Shown here one piece after another: positions 22,195-34,280 of a DNA stretch of 41,674 bases; the stretch's first letter is position 1, and every line of letters begins with the position of its first letter. Source of the stretch: Guyanagaster necrorhizus (lineage: Eukaryota > Basidiomycota > Agaricomycetes > Agaricales > Physalacriaceae); NCBI RefSeq assembly GCF_019112545.1, contig NW_025064924.1, positions 169,872 to 211,545 on the forward strand. The letters are read 5' to 3'. A program made the translations under genes and the position numbers. The notes below the pieces were generated by a model, which worked only from the letters and a program-made list of their open reading frames with translations, did not search any database and was not told the origin of the DNA.

Positions 22195-23610
22195 GCATCC
22201 AACATCAGGGGGACCTTATTCTGGGCGGCCATGCTTTCAAAACTACAATACTCTGTCATGTCGTCATGGATATGCGGTACACGTAGGCTGGCTCAATCTA
22301 CTGGGTCAATTCGCCATCACCACCGGTATCAGTTTCGCTTGTGCCAGCTTTTTGTCCACAGTGTGCACGCTCAAGACCGACTTTGTACCTACTTCGCGAA
22401 CTCAGATTGGTGTCTGGGCAGCTGCTTTGGTCGTACAGGGTCAGCAAAACTCCCTTCGTTTAATCTGGTCTCCGTTTGATGGGCATGTAGGCTTGATCAA
22501 CACGTTCGGCGTACACATTCTGCATTACCTGAATAACGTTTCCGTGTGGTGACCCGCCCTTGGAACCTTTTCTCTGGTGATCGCCATTCTCGCGAAGGCT
22601 CCAACGCACCAGTCAGCCAAATTCGTCTTTTCCCACTTTATCGATGGTACAGATGGATGGGGTGAAAGAGCTAGTCATGCCTACGTCGTGGTTATTGGTG
22701 TATATCCCCTAAAATGCTTTCAAACATTTCACGATTGACGCACATCGCGTAGACTCTTATGGCACAAGTAAGTTTCCCGAGGATAACCTTGTTCATATGT
22801 TGATGTGTCCCCGTATGTTACCAGTACACTCTCACAGGTGTGCAATGTTCGTCGTTTCCTATATACTCACCCTGACCGTTTTCGCAAGATTCGATGCTAG
22901 TACTCACGTGCATTTGATTTGAGTTCTTCGCACCCCGCGATGCCTCTCATTAACCACAGATGACGGAAGAGACGCGCAACGCTGCCATGTCAGGAAGTAT
23001 CGGTGGTATTCTGAGATCCAAGTTCTTCGCGGTCATCAGCTCTAAATGGAAGTCGCCCATACGAACGTGCCTGTGCTATAAACGTAGCTCTTATCGCTTA
23101 TCCTTCCTTAGTATGGCTTGCTAGTACCTTGAGTTTCATTCCGGGCCTGCTTAGTTTAGCCAGCACAGTCGCGTTCTCAGCGGCTACATCTATCGCTACG
23201 ATTGGCCTGTATATCTCTCACAGTAAGCGTGTTTTATATTTCCGATTGTTAGCGCTTCCATGATCAATCGGTGCAGATGTACGCGTCGCACTTCGTGTCA
23301 TAAACCGAGAAAACTTCGTCCGAGGTCCATTCCATCTTGGCTCATTCTCATACCCGGTGGCGATGGCTGCGGTGCTATGGATCATGTTCATCTCCATTGC
23401 TTTCATCCTTCCTCAAGTAAACGTACGTGTCAATATCCCGTCGGAAATAAGGAATATCACGCTCATTTCCTGTTGGAACAGCCCGTGGATTTGCAAACCT
23501 TTGATTACTCCATTGTGGCAGTTGGCATCGTTATTACCTATAGTTTCGGGTACTGGTTCCTCAGTGCGAGAAAGTGGTTTGCTGGACCTGTTAAGCAGAT
23601 TGCTGGTAAG
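22195..23610 (+). pseudogene. Amino-acid/GABA-type permease pseudogene (APC superfamily)
   Basis: Translated pieces match fungal 12-TM amino-acid/choline permeases: AHPTSGGPY and WAAMLSK, GWLNLLGQFAITTGISFACA, LINTFGVHILHYLNNVSVW, HAYVVVIG, MTEETRNAAMSGSIG, WKSPIRT, VAFSAATSIATIGLYIS, FVRGPFHLGSFSYPVAMAAV and YSFGYWFLSARKWFAGPVKQ. It is broken by a one-base loss at PY[F]W near 22218, a 10-nt insertion at 22277-22286, TGA for Trp at 22550-22552, and a missing block of roughly 100 codons near 23005-23030, where SGSIGG runs straight into a distal part (SKWKSPIRT). The N-terminus is also absent. Remaining introns (for example 22441-22491) keep splice sites. Substrate of the ancestor cannot be told. 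Confidence 0.85.
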
Positions 23611-23880
23611 ATTTGGCTTGCAAGCCTCTCAAGTGTACACCGCTACTCTGCACCAAAAGGCAGCCAGTGTCATCCCCGTAATCACTATCAATGCTCTAGG
23701 ACCCGCTGGTCTCATTGCCAGTGTCGTCGTCGATTACTCGGACGGTTCCTCTGCCACCTTGATTACGGATTGGTCATGGAAAATGTTCCTCCGAGTCGTT
23801 TCCAGAGCCCCATCTTTTACGACTCTCAGATCGCTTGTTTTACTTCTTTCTTGAGGCGCTGGACGACTTGAAGTCTTGGA
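23611..23880 (+). pseudogene. Fragment of a sugar-hydrolase/lectin-like accessory domain
   Basis: Immediately after the permease sequence a frame reads QVYTATLHQKAASVIPVITI, INALGPAGLIASVVVDYSDG and SATLITDWSWK, then continues in a shifted frame with PPSRFQSPIFYDSQ. This resembles the beta-sandwich domain with a YxDG...TDxSW pattern often seen in basidiomycete secreted proteins and in the N-terminal region of rhamnosidase-like enzymes. It is a fragment with a frameshift. Family assignment is tentative. Confidence 0.4.
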
Positions 23881-24976
23881 GTGCACTTCAATCGAATATG
23901 TGCGTCCTTGTCCTGAAGTAAGTCGTAATATGGCAAAAATAGTGGTTGCCCTCCCCTCCCCCTTTGGTACGACAAATTTTACGTTCGCTAACCTAAAGGG
24001 CCCAGGAGCTTAGAAACTGTAACGGAGAGTTAGAGAAACAGTAGCAATGTCATGTCGGCTCAGGCCTATCATGGCCTATAGAGCCAAAGATATACTATTA
24101 TCATGCGTGCCTGGATATGTTTTGACCGTTTTCCATGAGGATGACCGACGAAATATCATGATGGAATGCGATGGTAGCACGCCGATATCGGCCGAGGATT
24201 CTGCGATAAAATTTCAATCTTGAGCATTTTCTTCTCATGTCCCACTAAAGCACGATGTTGGTTTACCCGATCCTTACATGACGCTCCGTGTATAAAAATC
24301 CTAGGCACGCCTGAACATTGAAGTCGCCGTGAATACTCCGTGATTGAATAAGTGGCGACCCGATTACGGTGCTGTTCTTCAAAACGCCGATTGACCCCGA
24401 AAGATTGACGGTTTCTGATTCATCGCACGTATACTTGCAGCTACTGGTACTGGTTGGATAAAATAACACGCTGTAAGGTTCATGCTATGGGCAGAGGGTT
24501 GGATAACATCGCGGACATCTCCGTCGTGGACCCGAGACGTAGACAACAGCCTTGACCGCAGACAACGTTGGTGTGGTAAGGCAAATGGTATGTCAGAAAT
24601 GCGGCGCAGGGTACGATGGGCTTGTGAACATGAACTTGATCTGGCTGTAGCAGCTGCAGTCAATCTCCAGAGAAATTTCAAACTTTATATTGCTCGAGGG
24701 CCAGATGGCAATTCAACATTAGAACGAGATATTAGTAAGTAGCGTGGTACGTTAGGCAGTATGTATAAGTGAGCCGTTTTAGTTATTTTAATAACTCGAG
24801 AATGCAGGTCAGAGTAGAGGCGATGATTATCAAAATCAAAATCAAAATCAAAAAAAACCGCGTAGGATACAAGGAGACCAGCCAGCAAACACCCAGCGCA
24901 TGCAAAACATAGCCAACTTTAACTGCTCCGCAGGCGTCAGTGAGAATCAAGGAACACCGAACACCGAAGATTAGAC
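23881..24976. other. Intergenic region with weak ORF
   Basis: The only coding-like piece is the end of the + frame 24482-24742 (RVRWACEHELDLAVAAAVNL and NFKLYIARGPDGNS), possibly an exon of an unrecognised gene or a relic. A short A/T-rich hexamer repeat lies at about 24827-24856. Nothing else identified. Confidence 0.3.
24827..24856. repeat. ATCAAA hexamer microsatellite
   Basis: Four tandem ATCAAA-type units followed by an A run. Confidence 0.8.
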
Positions 24977-25231
24977 TCACTGATCAGCACGAGGGCAAGT
25001 CCTGCCATATGGGCAATCGGGTCTGCACCTCCCGGGTGCGAAGAGGGGATTGTTGTGGGGCGGAATGACGCGTGGGTCGCAATGATAGGGGACCTCAGTG
25101 ATGGATGCCATCCCAGCCCCGACGGCCTTCATCCAAGTGGTGTACTCTCTGCAGCGCGTGATCTGCTTCGAGGATGAGATGAGCTTTCCGCAGAGCTTGT
25201 AGCGGTTGGAGGTGTAGCTGATGAAGCACAT
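24977..25231 (-). CDS. Small Cys-containing protein (84 aa)
   Basis: A single-exon frame from ATG 25231 begins MCFISYTSNRYKLCGKLISS, with further Cys in TRCREYTT, YHCDPRV and a C-terminal CRPDCPYGRTC cluster. The pattern of an N-terminal Cys, a Y..CG motif and a C-terminal CPxC-like cluster resembles a loose group of small fungal proteins that may bind metal; function is not known. A longer in-frame start (25318) exists, but the chosen ATG better fits the TATA box at 25337-25344, which would leave a leader of about 100 nt. No signal peptide in the short form, so probably intracellular. Confidence 0.55.
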   Translation of the reverse strand: MCFISYTSNRYKLCGKLISSSKQITRCREYTTWMKAVGAGMASITEVPYHCDPRVIPPHNNPLFAPGRCRPDCPYGRTCPRADQ

Positions 25232-25336
25232 GATGATAATTGATAAAGACGTGCGACAGTGCGATAGAGAGGGGAAGTAAGACGCGAACCGGGTAAGTAG
25301 CTCGAAACTGGAGCCCAATAGTCGAAAAAGAATGGG

Positions 25337-25344
25337 TATTTATA
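25337..25344 (-). promoter_or_regulatory. TATA box of the small Cys protein gene
   Basis: TATAAATA on the minus strand, 106-113 bp upstream of ATG 25231. Confidence 0.5.
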
Positions 25345-26468
25345 TGACTCAAACGCGTTGCCCTAACCCTGACGGTGAGTCAGATTGAAGGAATCTTGCC
25401 TCGTGTACACCAACGACGCGCCTCCCCTGTCAAGTCCAAAAAACATGCGCCTTGTCTAGCCATCCAAGCCTAGGCGTATATATCGGGAAGTTACTGATTC
25501 AGCACGTTTTGGCATTTTGAAGACACGCAGATCTGATAAACGCTGAATATAGGTCTAGGATTAGCCAGATGGGTGTGTAAGATGGAGGGTAAGAAGACGT
25601 AAAAGCGAAGGACTCACATACCGATGAAAGATAGCCGAAAAAAGGACACAGCGCTTGGCCCCACAAAGAAGTGAAGGAGACATGATTCATTCTAACCATC
25701 AAGGGAATCACGGTCTGCATTCTCATCAACGAAGTATGACTGTCACTTGGACAGGAAACATCAGTCTTTGCCGCAAGCAAGTTGGAACGCGGACCCGAAC
25801 AATTGGAGAGCCCACGTATGCATGTTCAGCCACCGGTTTCTTTGTATGACAGGAAAAGAGCGGCTGCACAGAAAAGGGACCGGTAAGTAGAGTGATAGCC
25901 GCTCAAAACGGCACGGAAACACCGAAAGACGAAAAGAAATCGTCGTCAGAGAAAGACGTCCCCTTTTGGCAATGAACGCCAATGAGCTGAAAATGTGAAA
26001 ATCAAAACCAGCAGAGTATGAACTTGTGCAGGATTAGAGTGTGTCATCACCAAGAAGTAAGTTGACACGGTATACATTTCCTTAACATGTTGGTGGCCTT
26101 TGAGGTAACAGGCACGACTTACCGTTGGCTGGGCCAGGCAACGGCTTACTTTCATCAGGCCTAATAACTTCTAGGGCGCTGTGCATCCCCTCCTTTCCAG
26201 AGAAAAGATCAAAAGGAGCGGAAAATGGCTATACTCGGCGATGGCAGCACTCCACGCATCCACAGAACGACATGCCATTCGGTTTCATACATTGCCTATA
26301 CTGAAGAATAAAGATAAGGCTTCAGAGGGACATAGAAAGAGAAAGATCATGCTGACCTATGAAATAGTCGAACTAATGTCTGTACAGCTTACAAGCCTAT
26401 TGCCTGTATCAATATCAAACTGATGTCAGTAATGACAAGTAACGTACAAAAACTATCACTCCTTGCAT
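25345..26468. other. Intergenic region
   Basis: About 1.1 kb with several short frames on both strands (for example 25499-25780 on -, 26181-26423 on +). None shows consistent coding composition, splice partners or a recognisable domain. Confidence 0.4.
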
Positions 26469-28066
26469 TCAAAAGCGGTTCTTCACCAAGGCATCCAAAG
26501 GCAGTCTGCTGTACGTGGGCTACAGAAAGCACGTCAGCATCTTCAGCGTCCGAGAGCACGATAGAAATCAAACCCACCAATGGCGCCGGCTTGTTGTTCA
26601 GCACTTCCTCGATCCTCACCAATACATCATCCGTCAACTTTGGCAGTACCTCCAGGGCCTTCAGGTTCTCAAGCAGTTGTTCAGGTTTCGACGCTCCTAA
26701 AATAACTGTTCCTGTATTCGTGTTCCTCGCTACCCATGCAAGAGCCAGAGCCGCGGTCGATGCTCCAAGCTCTTCAGCAATCTTGGTGAGCTCTTTGACT
26801 TTGCGAATCTTCTCTTGTCCTTCAGGGGCGTTCAGGGCGGCGCGGGTATCCTTGAAAAAGTCGGCTTTAAGATCGAAGCGTGAACCGGGTGGAATTCCGT
26901 TGTTATACTGGAGACCTTTCAGTATGTGATGGAGGTCAGAAAAAGTAACACACCTTCCCAGTTAGAAGTCCACTGGCAAGAGATGACCATGTGGTAGTGC
27001 TGATACCATACTTCTTGTAAAGTGGGCTGCGGTGATTAATTAGTAGTGGACAAGAAGAACCCTTTAAAAAAACATACGCGTATTCCTTCTCTGGTCGTTC
27101 GCGATGAAGCATGCTTTGGAACAAGTTAGCAAGGGTATGACGGCATGAAGAAAGAACATACTGGTGCTGGCACTGCTCAGCTATGGGACCCTGGAGGCCG
27201 AGTCTATCAGCAATGTCTGCATGGATGTGAGACACAAAGTAAAAGATAGAAGAAGGATATAACACACGATACGCTTCCTCTATTTCACGCGCACTCCATT
27301 CCGATGTTCCCCAATAAAAGGCCCAACCCTTGTCAATCACGAAGTTGAAGGCCCGGACAATTTCCTCCATCGGGACTAAGAGGAAAGAGGATATGGATTA
27401 GTGGATTACAATTGGCCTGTGGACTAATAGTCACCATTAGCATCGTGACGATGAGCAAATATCACGTCAACGTAGTCCATTTGAAGGCGAGCAAGACTCT
27501 CTTGAGTGCCCTCGATGATACTGAAGCTCGGGTCAATTGACGCTTCGCACAAAACGAGTGAGAACGAACTGTTTCCTGGACAGGCCAGAGCCGTTATGTC
27601 CAGAGCGTACCCCGAAGAAAATTTTCGTCGATATCACGAGATCCGACCTGCAGTATCCGAGCTCTTTAATGGCACGACCCCTACAAATCCAATTCAGCGT
27701 TGAATGAAAGAGGAGAAGATGGGAGGGGCTCACATTTCTATTTCAGATTTGCCCTTCTCATAGGCCTCTGCGGTGTCGAACATGTTGATGCCATTCTCGA
27801 ATGCCGTCTTGATGATTTCCTATGTATCATCAGATTAGTAAGAAAACTACAGTATCTGTCGAAGGAGAGCGTACTTTGACTGGGTCACCGACAACAGTAC
27901 CTCCGTACGTTAGCCCTGTAACTAGTCAGCGCGTCAGCCAAGAAGAAGAAGTATAGCACTAACATCCGCCGAGAGAAAACAACGGCACTCTCAGCCCACT
28001 GGGCCCTAGCCTCCGGAACGGCATGTTCTTAGGGTCAAAGATTGGTGTTGTAGCGTCCGTCGACAT
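26469..28066 (-). CDS. Aldo-keto reductase, voltage-gated K-channel beta-subunit type
   Basis: Eleven exons (27964-28066, 27875-27915, 27734-27819, 27570-27680, 27435-27520, 27268-27375, 27162-27216, 27078-27113, 26954-27026, 26578-26907, 26469-26519) give exactly 359 aa. It is a TIM-barrel NADPH-dependent oxidoreductase. The catalytic tetrad is visible: D63 (NMFDTAEAY), Y68, K96 (VISTKIFFG) and H137 (FAHRHD). Further signatures are FRRLGPSGLRVPLFSLGGW, WGTSEWSAREIEEAY, GISTTTWSSLASGLLTGK and the cofactor-binding GTVILGASKPEQLLENLKAL. It ends PTYSRLPLDALVKNRF. Likely reduces aldehydes or ketones in the cytosol; substrate unknown. All introns are GT-AG, 46-59 nt. Confidence 0.95.
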
Positions 28067-30012
28067 GGTAGCAATTCGTAAGCGCGAATGTGAGGCCACT
28101 AGGGATAAAAGCAATAAGCTTCAAGTGGGTATGCAGAAGCGACAAGCACGTACATTGTCGTGGTAAAAGTGCAAGTCTCGACAGAGATAGCATATGCCTT
28201 TTTATACCGGCAAAGATTGGCCCCGTGGCTATTTTAAATAGTAGAGCGGGTTCTTGCTGAGTGAGCACATTGAATTGCTGCTGACCAAAGCGACTGCCAC
28301 CGGTACGCGTTTACCATGCTGCTCCGAAAAGAAGGGAGGCATGGGAACAGAGACTCCATACGGCGTAGGATGATGATGGTGGGTAAGGTAAGGAAAAGAA
28401 ATTTTGTTTCCGCGGTGAACGATCGGAACAGCGGCCCGGGACCCCCCAGGGCCTTGGCCCGGCTCCAACTTCCTTCACAATTCATAACTAACCTTTCCAA
28501 TGCAAGCCTCACTAACCTTGCTGACATTGCTACATTTCACCCAGATCCTCGTGCTGGCACTCTCCGACTGAATCCATGCTCAGGAACAATGGCCTCAAAA
28601 CTGCGAGATGGCTGCAGCATCTTGCGGCTCTGTCCGATACTTTCGACCCTCTCTGGTCCCTGGCCTAACCCCAACGCTTGCGTATGCAAGCAGCTCAGAA
28701 TATTATCTCGCCTCGCCCTCCGTTTCCTTCGTCCATTCCTCTCTGCCTCTTTGCGCATGGATCTATCGAGGTGAAACGTATGGATTAATTGTTTCAACAA
28801 TACATCAATACAACGTGCCCCCGCCCGCCCCGATTCTGCCCTCTTCACCCACGCTATACACTGATCATCTCAATTCTTGCCATATTATATCATCTGCCCT
28901 TTCCTCCCCCTGTACGCCTTACCAATGGTCCAACCTTCCCGGCCGATCCCTATATCGTTGGCTCCTTTATCTACCTCAACATTCTCCACCGCCCCATCAT
29001 CCTCCCACCATCACATACACCCCCGCTCACACCAACTCCCTCTCAATTCCCTCCCAAGTCAATTCATTTGCTGATCTGGTTGCTTCTAATTCCCAATGGT
29101 TTAAAGTCAGGCCACCTCTCGCTCCTTTACTTACGTTTTCCATGGACCTGTTTATGTTATATTCGCCAAACGATGGCTATATCGAAACAAACATTTCGAA
29201 GTATGTGTCCTCCATATTAATTTCTCGTTCATATTCTAGCCCTGATTTCCACCCGGCTTCGACGATGCTGTTACCTTTATATGATCAACATTCACCTCCC
29301 GAACATCCATATCTGCGTGCTTCTTCAGCATTCTCTGCCCTGGTATAGCTCTATGCAAGGTCTGACCAGCTTGACCCTGCATAGCCGAATCTGACCGTTT
29401 GGGAACGTTTCCCCCAACTGTCACAGAGGGTACGACGCCCTGGAAGCGGTCCATCACGTTTTCGTATCATGTCCTGTATCGCGCCTTGCGCCAACAAGCC
29501 ATCAAAACATTAATCATCGAGATGTCGCGCATCATGGACTCTGCAGAGGTTCCCCTCCTTTACTATACGTCCTTCCTTCGTCTCGTCCAAATTCTCTTTT
29601 AACGATGGCCCTGATTGGCCCCAATCGGTGTCTCGCTTTTATCTCGGACTCACTCCGCCGTTTCCTGCTTGGTGGGTTATCAGGAACGAAAAATAGTCGG
29701 GTATTGATATGGATATCCCTTACTGGCATACTGCATGCATACGTCTAGCCGGAAAGATTTGGCGGAATATAAGTCAAGTGTCTGGCCGGCCCTCTTCACA
29801 AATAAACACAAGCCAAACATGGTACAATTGCCGTTTTTCCTGTCTCACATCACGCCCCTTGAGCTATATACACTTGCTTATCACTCTTTTCTTATGCTGT
29901 ACTTTATGCTACTTTACTTTACGTTCTATTTCCTTCCTTACGAGCTACCGAGGTAGATTAGTTTATGTTTGTTTACCTGAGCTGTACTAGCAGAGGCACC
30001 ATGCAAGGTTTG
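28067..30012. other. Unassigned region between AKR and retroelement block
   Basis: It includes the AKR promoter. Several overlapping frames are open, the longest being 28608-29348 on + (246 codons, Pro/Ser/Leu/Tyr-rich) with an alternative frame open at 28789-29220. The + strand is pyrimidine-rich from about 28800 to 29100, which by itself opens frames, and no frame shows family motifs. CpGs are normal here and vanish just after 30013. Confidence 0.35.
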
Positions 30013-31025
30013 CGAGATGAAGTTCTCTGAGGAGGAATGGAAGGAGCTGATGGAGATGTGAGGATAAGTCTATGTCTGGAATGGCAGCACAGGGGAGTAA
30101 TATCATCTTTGGATGATGCTCCTTAGCCTTCTACAAAAACAAGGAATATTATTTAGCATAAATTGCAGAGATTAGGGATAGTGATGCACCAAGTATGACT
30201 TGTTCTTGTGCTTGATGAACTTTGGGAGAGAGACCTTGTGCCCTTCAATGATGTTGCCAGAAGATGGGTCTTGATTGATGACTATCTTGACATCATCATC
30301 AATGACCATCTGTCAAAAGTGAGTCAAGACAGTATCAGTAGTGCAGTTGATACAAGCTAGGAAAAATGGCACCAAGTCAGTTGGTTGTGTACTTGCTGGA
30401 ATGTTGAGATTACCCATAATGGTATCCTCTTCCATGGCAGCAACAGTGCTAGCTTCTTCATCTGAAGTGTTCTTGGCAATGGCCTTTGATTTGGTGAGAC
30501 AGCAGCTGTGCTTAGTAGGCTAGTCAAAAGAGAGAACAAATTAGAAGGAATAAACACTGGCAGAGACCTATTACTCACTGCTTTTGAGGTCCTACTCTTG
30601 GAACTTCAACAGTGAGGACAGGAGCAGAAGGAGCCACAACTGAAGCTGGAACTGAAGCCAGAGTCACATAGGCTTGTGCTTGAGCAGCATGAGCTTGCAC
30701 ATGTGCAGCAACCATGGCCTGAGCTGCACAATGCTTATGATTGCTATGGATAGTCCCAGTGAAAGAGTGAATAGTCAGGTACTTCTGGAATGGGAGAGCA
30801 AGTGAGTGAGCCATCTGGATGCACTCAAAGTCTTGCTTGATGAGGAAAATCAAGTTCTGAAGTGAATGATTGCCCAACACCTCATTTGCAAGCTGAGTCA
30901 ATGTGACCTATAAATGGCAGATCAGAAAACTGAGAAGGAAAGAGAAAATCAATGGATGTTACAATTTTCCTATCTTTTTTATATCTTATCTTATCTTATC
31001 AGGCATCTATCTTATTACTGGGCAC
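30013..31025 (-). mobile_element. CpG-free retroelement fragment with gag-like ORF
   Basis: On the minus strand 30575-30901 reads an Ala/Gln-rich frame (AAHVQAHAAQAQAYVTLASV, then VVAPSAPVLTVEVPRVGPQK) resembling low-complexity gag-type proteins, followed by a GTGAGT donor-like site. Another open piece lies at about 30170-30310 (MVIDDDVKIVINQDPSSGNI). The segment lacks CpG completely and abuts the outer LTR, so it is most likely part of the same silenced repeat island. The exact element type is uncertain. Confidence 0.45.
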
Positions 31026-31414
31026 TGAGGATCATGGGACAGTTGCCATGTGAGATGATGGACACAATAGGTGAGTCATGATAATAATGGTCAAGGCCAT
31101 CTTGACAACAAACAATATCCATTCACCTCATATCCAATGACCAGACACTATAGCATTGCAATGCAGAGAGATATAATAGCACTAGGACTATATTTATCAA
31201 TGCCAGACATGTATATAAGTAGAACAGCTCTCACTAGTATATCTCAGCTTTGAGCTAAACTTTTATCTATACTGCTTCTCCCTCTTGAGCTTATCATTGG
31301 AACATCTTGATATATAGATTCAGAAACACATAAGTGGACTCTAGCATGATTGTACAAATATGATACAGTGCTAGTTTACCACATGTTACAGTCATGTGTT
31401 GAGCAGATCTAACA
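31026..31414 (+). repeat. LTR 1 (left)
   Basis: The right end ...GATCTAACA followed by ATTAGCTTAAAGC matches the end of LTR 2, and CAGCTTTGAGCTAAA is shared with it. The left end near 31026 (TGAGG) is inferred by alignment and is approximate. It is the most diverged of the three and has no CpG. Confidence 0.6.
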
Positions 31415-31473
31415 ATTAGCTTAAAGCTTCAATCTTTCTCTTTCTTATACAGCTAGACTGTAAAGGAAGCTGA

Positions 31474-31596
31474 ATGTCTGCTACCCTCAACATCACATCA
31501 AATTTCTTTAGGCTCTTGAGTGCCCTCATTGGCACCTTGCTTGGGCTTCTCATTCTTATCTTCCTCTATTATAGCAACCAGTCAATTACTGCTTAG
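31474..31596 (+). pseudogene. Leader ORF with membrane-helix segment, element 1
   Basis: The first ATG after LTR 1 opens 40 codons: a short polar start, then a strong hydrophobic helix (SALIGTLLGLLILIFLYY) and NQSIT before TAG. The same layout follows LTR 2. TAG probably replaces a sense codon of a longer gag-type protein. A membrane segment at the N-terminus of a Ty3 gag-side ORF is unusual. Confidence 0.6.
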
Positions 31597-34280
31597 ATAA
31601 TCAGATATTATCAGTCCCTCTATATATATTACAGAATTCAATGAAATATCACCCCCATTCACTCCCTCTATGATCTTCCAGTCAATACTTCTGGAACCAC
31701 CAATAAGCTCACACAAGAACTTATACCCAAAACCAACCAGCCATCTGCAGGTGCTATTAATGAAGAGCAAAGAGAAGAAACTGGCTTGCTTAGCAACTTC
31801 CAATATCTGCCTTGACTCTGATGAAACAGCCTCTCTTTAGAGCAGCAGAGGCACCACTTCAATAGAATCCTGGCACACTTCTCTCTAGTTCCAGCTAGAC
31901 TTATCAAAGATCTTCCTGATGACATCCTTGATGCCATTCTCTCTTCTGACTCTTTCACTGCCCCCTCTAAACACAGAATTGGAGACTGTGCTCAAGACTC
32001 CCTTAGTAGTGCCCTCAGAGTGGCTTCACCCCTAAAGTCTATCTATAACTCCATCTCTGAGACTCAGAGTCTGTATGACTCTAGAGTCCCCTCAGAATTT
32101 GACCTCAACAGCAATGAAAATTCTCAAGAAACCTTTATCACATCAGATCTACTTGGGTCAGATCATTCTAACTACTGAAATAAGCAGAAACATGACTCAG
32201 AGCATTGGTGCACACAGTATAATGACTATGATACAGTATCATGGTCCACCAATAATCTCTGATATTTTAGGCTTACCACTCAAGGTGAAGTCTGATGACT
32301 CTTCTGAGAGTCCAGTTGGTCCAAGTCAGAGCCTGAAGTATCTGAATAGCTCATCTTTCCTCCAGCCCCCAAACTACTTCTCTTTCTGCTTATAAAATCT
32401 AAAGACCTGAACTCACATATATCAGTGACAATGTCATCTGATGACTTCTTAGATCCTGAGTTAGTTGACTATTCTGAGATGACAACTTCATCTGTCAGCA
32501 TCATGAATACATAACAGCAGAAGCAGCAGCAACAGACAGCAAAGAACAGCAGCCCATCATCAGTCCTTTCTAACTTAGAGTTCAGCCTCCTACTCACTCT
32601 GAATTCAGTTGAGAAGGAGAGCTCTCCAGTGATGGTAAAGGTGATGAGAGTTCTCTCAGCATACAGATTACTCAAGGAGCTCCTTAATGAGGGAAAAGAA
32701 GCAACTGATGATAACTGGCTTAGTAGAGAAATATACCAAGAGTGAAAGAAAGAATTCTACTGGCTATTTAGGAAATGTGTGATAGAAATCCTGAGAGATG
32801 TTGTCTGGAGAGTGGTCTCTTCAGGAAGAAAGTATCAACTTGTGGATGATCAAGAAAAGATTAACATTTTACAGTATAGTGCTACTGAACAGGCTATTTA
32901 TTTATACAATGAAGCCTACTCTGAGGATCTGATAGCTGAGCTACCAGCATACCAGTCCAAATATGAAGTCTGACCAATACCAAATACCTCACTTGTCCTG
33001 CCACAATGCACTATTTATATAGCACCATCTATTTGATCAACACATTCCTTGGTCTTTTGACATCTATTCTATCATGCTGAACTAGCCCTCCTATCTTGAA
33101 ACCCCTAGAAGGATAGTCAAGGAATTCAGATATTTGCTGGTCAACCACCTGCTGATAAGACAGAATCCAGTGACCAATCAGAAGAAGAACAGGATAACCT
33201 CAAAGCCTGACAATTAGGCTTCAATATTGTCAATGAATGAATCATAAAGAAGCCAGGCACAATGTTTGGAAGTTCAATTGCAAATGATGGATCTCTGTAC
33301 TCCCTTCTGGGACTGCCCCAGGAATAGCATCATTCACTGTTTGTGGAATATCTCAATCTGATAGGTCCTCTAGTGGCCAATGTGACTCTAATCCAATGTA
33401 AACTTGATCTAGTGTGAAAGTCTTGACCCTTCAAGAGGCAATCTGATGACATAGGCTGATTTCTTATTGACTATGAGACTTACTTTCAAGTATACTTAGC
33501 CTATCTCTCTGTTGACATATATTGAGTCACTTTCACTATCTCATACTTTGAAGACAAGGCCAAAAAGTGGTGGACTCTACAGCTTGCAGACTTATATTCT
33601 ATGATCAGGAGGCATCATTGTCTACCATCTTGGCCCACCTTCAAAGCTGCCATCTGTGATAAATTCCTCAACCTCACTATTCAAGAAATATATAAGAACA
33701 AGATAAAGGAGTTATATATAGATGACAAGATGGTGGTTGAATACTTCAACAATCTGGAATGACTTGCTAAGCTTGCTAGAGTCTGAGAGGACCTCACTGA
33801 GAATAGGCACCTTGTTGAAGCTCTCAAACTTAGGGTTCCTCCATTATACACTAAGATGATTGCAGATATCAGGACATGATGAATGAAAGGAAAGAATTGC
33901 AATCATAAATAGAAAGTGACAATAACAGAAGATGGTCAGGAGTTTTCAGCAGAACAATCAGAAGAATCCCTTGAGCATCAAACCTGATAATCAGTCAACC
34001 TTGCCTAAAGCTGACAACACACTTTTCTTTAGAGAGAAAAAGAACAGCTTTGGAACTATCTTCACCAGAACTGGCAAGCCAATGGATATCAACTGGCTCA
34101 AGAAGGAAGGAAGAAAAGTGCTTCAATTGTGGCAAGAAGAGCCACATGTTAAAGAACTGCCCAAAGAAAAAATGCATACAAGAGGATATCTGAGCACAGA
34201 TCACTGAACTTCAAAAAGAAGCAGAAGCAATCAAGAACAATGAAAAGGATACAAAGATTGAGAAAGTGAAAGATAGAGCT
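31597..34280 (+). pseudogene. Degenerate gag with zinc knuckle
   Basis: Open fragments in changing frames include 32779-32973 (RDVVWRVVSSGRKYQLVDDQ), a capsid-like part around 33.3-33.9 kb, and a CCHC knuckle at 34119-34160 (CFNCGKKSHMLKNC), fitting Cx2Cx4Hx4C. The polyprotein would package the element RNA. Many TGA/TAG/TAA stops lie between, largely at positions explained by CG to TG change. Confidence 0.7.
34119..34160 (+). other. CCHC zinc knuckle
   Basis: Fourteen codons CFNCGKKSHMLKNC, nucleocapsid type, intact in this degenerate gag. Confidence 0.85.

Noticed and set aside
26423..26929. 168-codon plus-strand ORF
   Set aside because: Antisense to the main AKR exon, which is strongly supported by family motifs.
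28608..29348. 246-codon plus-strand ORF as a gene
   Set aside because: Two other plus-strand frames are also open over the same pyrimidine-rich DNA and none has coding character or a recognisable motif; left unassigned.
31474..31596. Envelope gene of the retroelement
   Set aside because: The membrane-helix ORF lies 5' of gag, not 3' of pol, and is far too short for an envelope protein.
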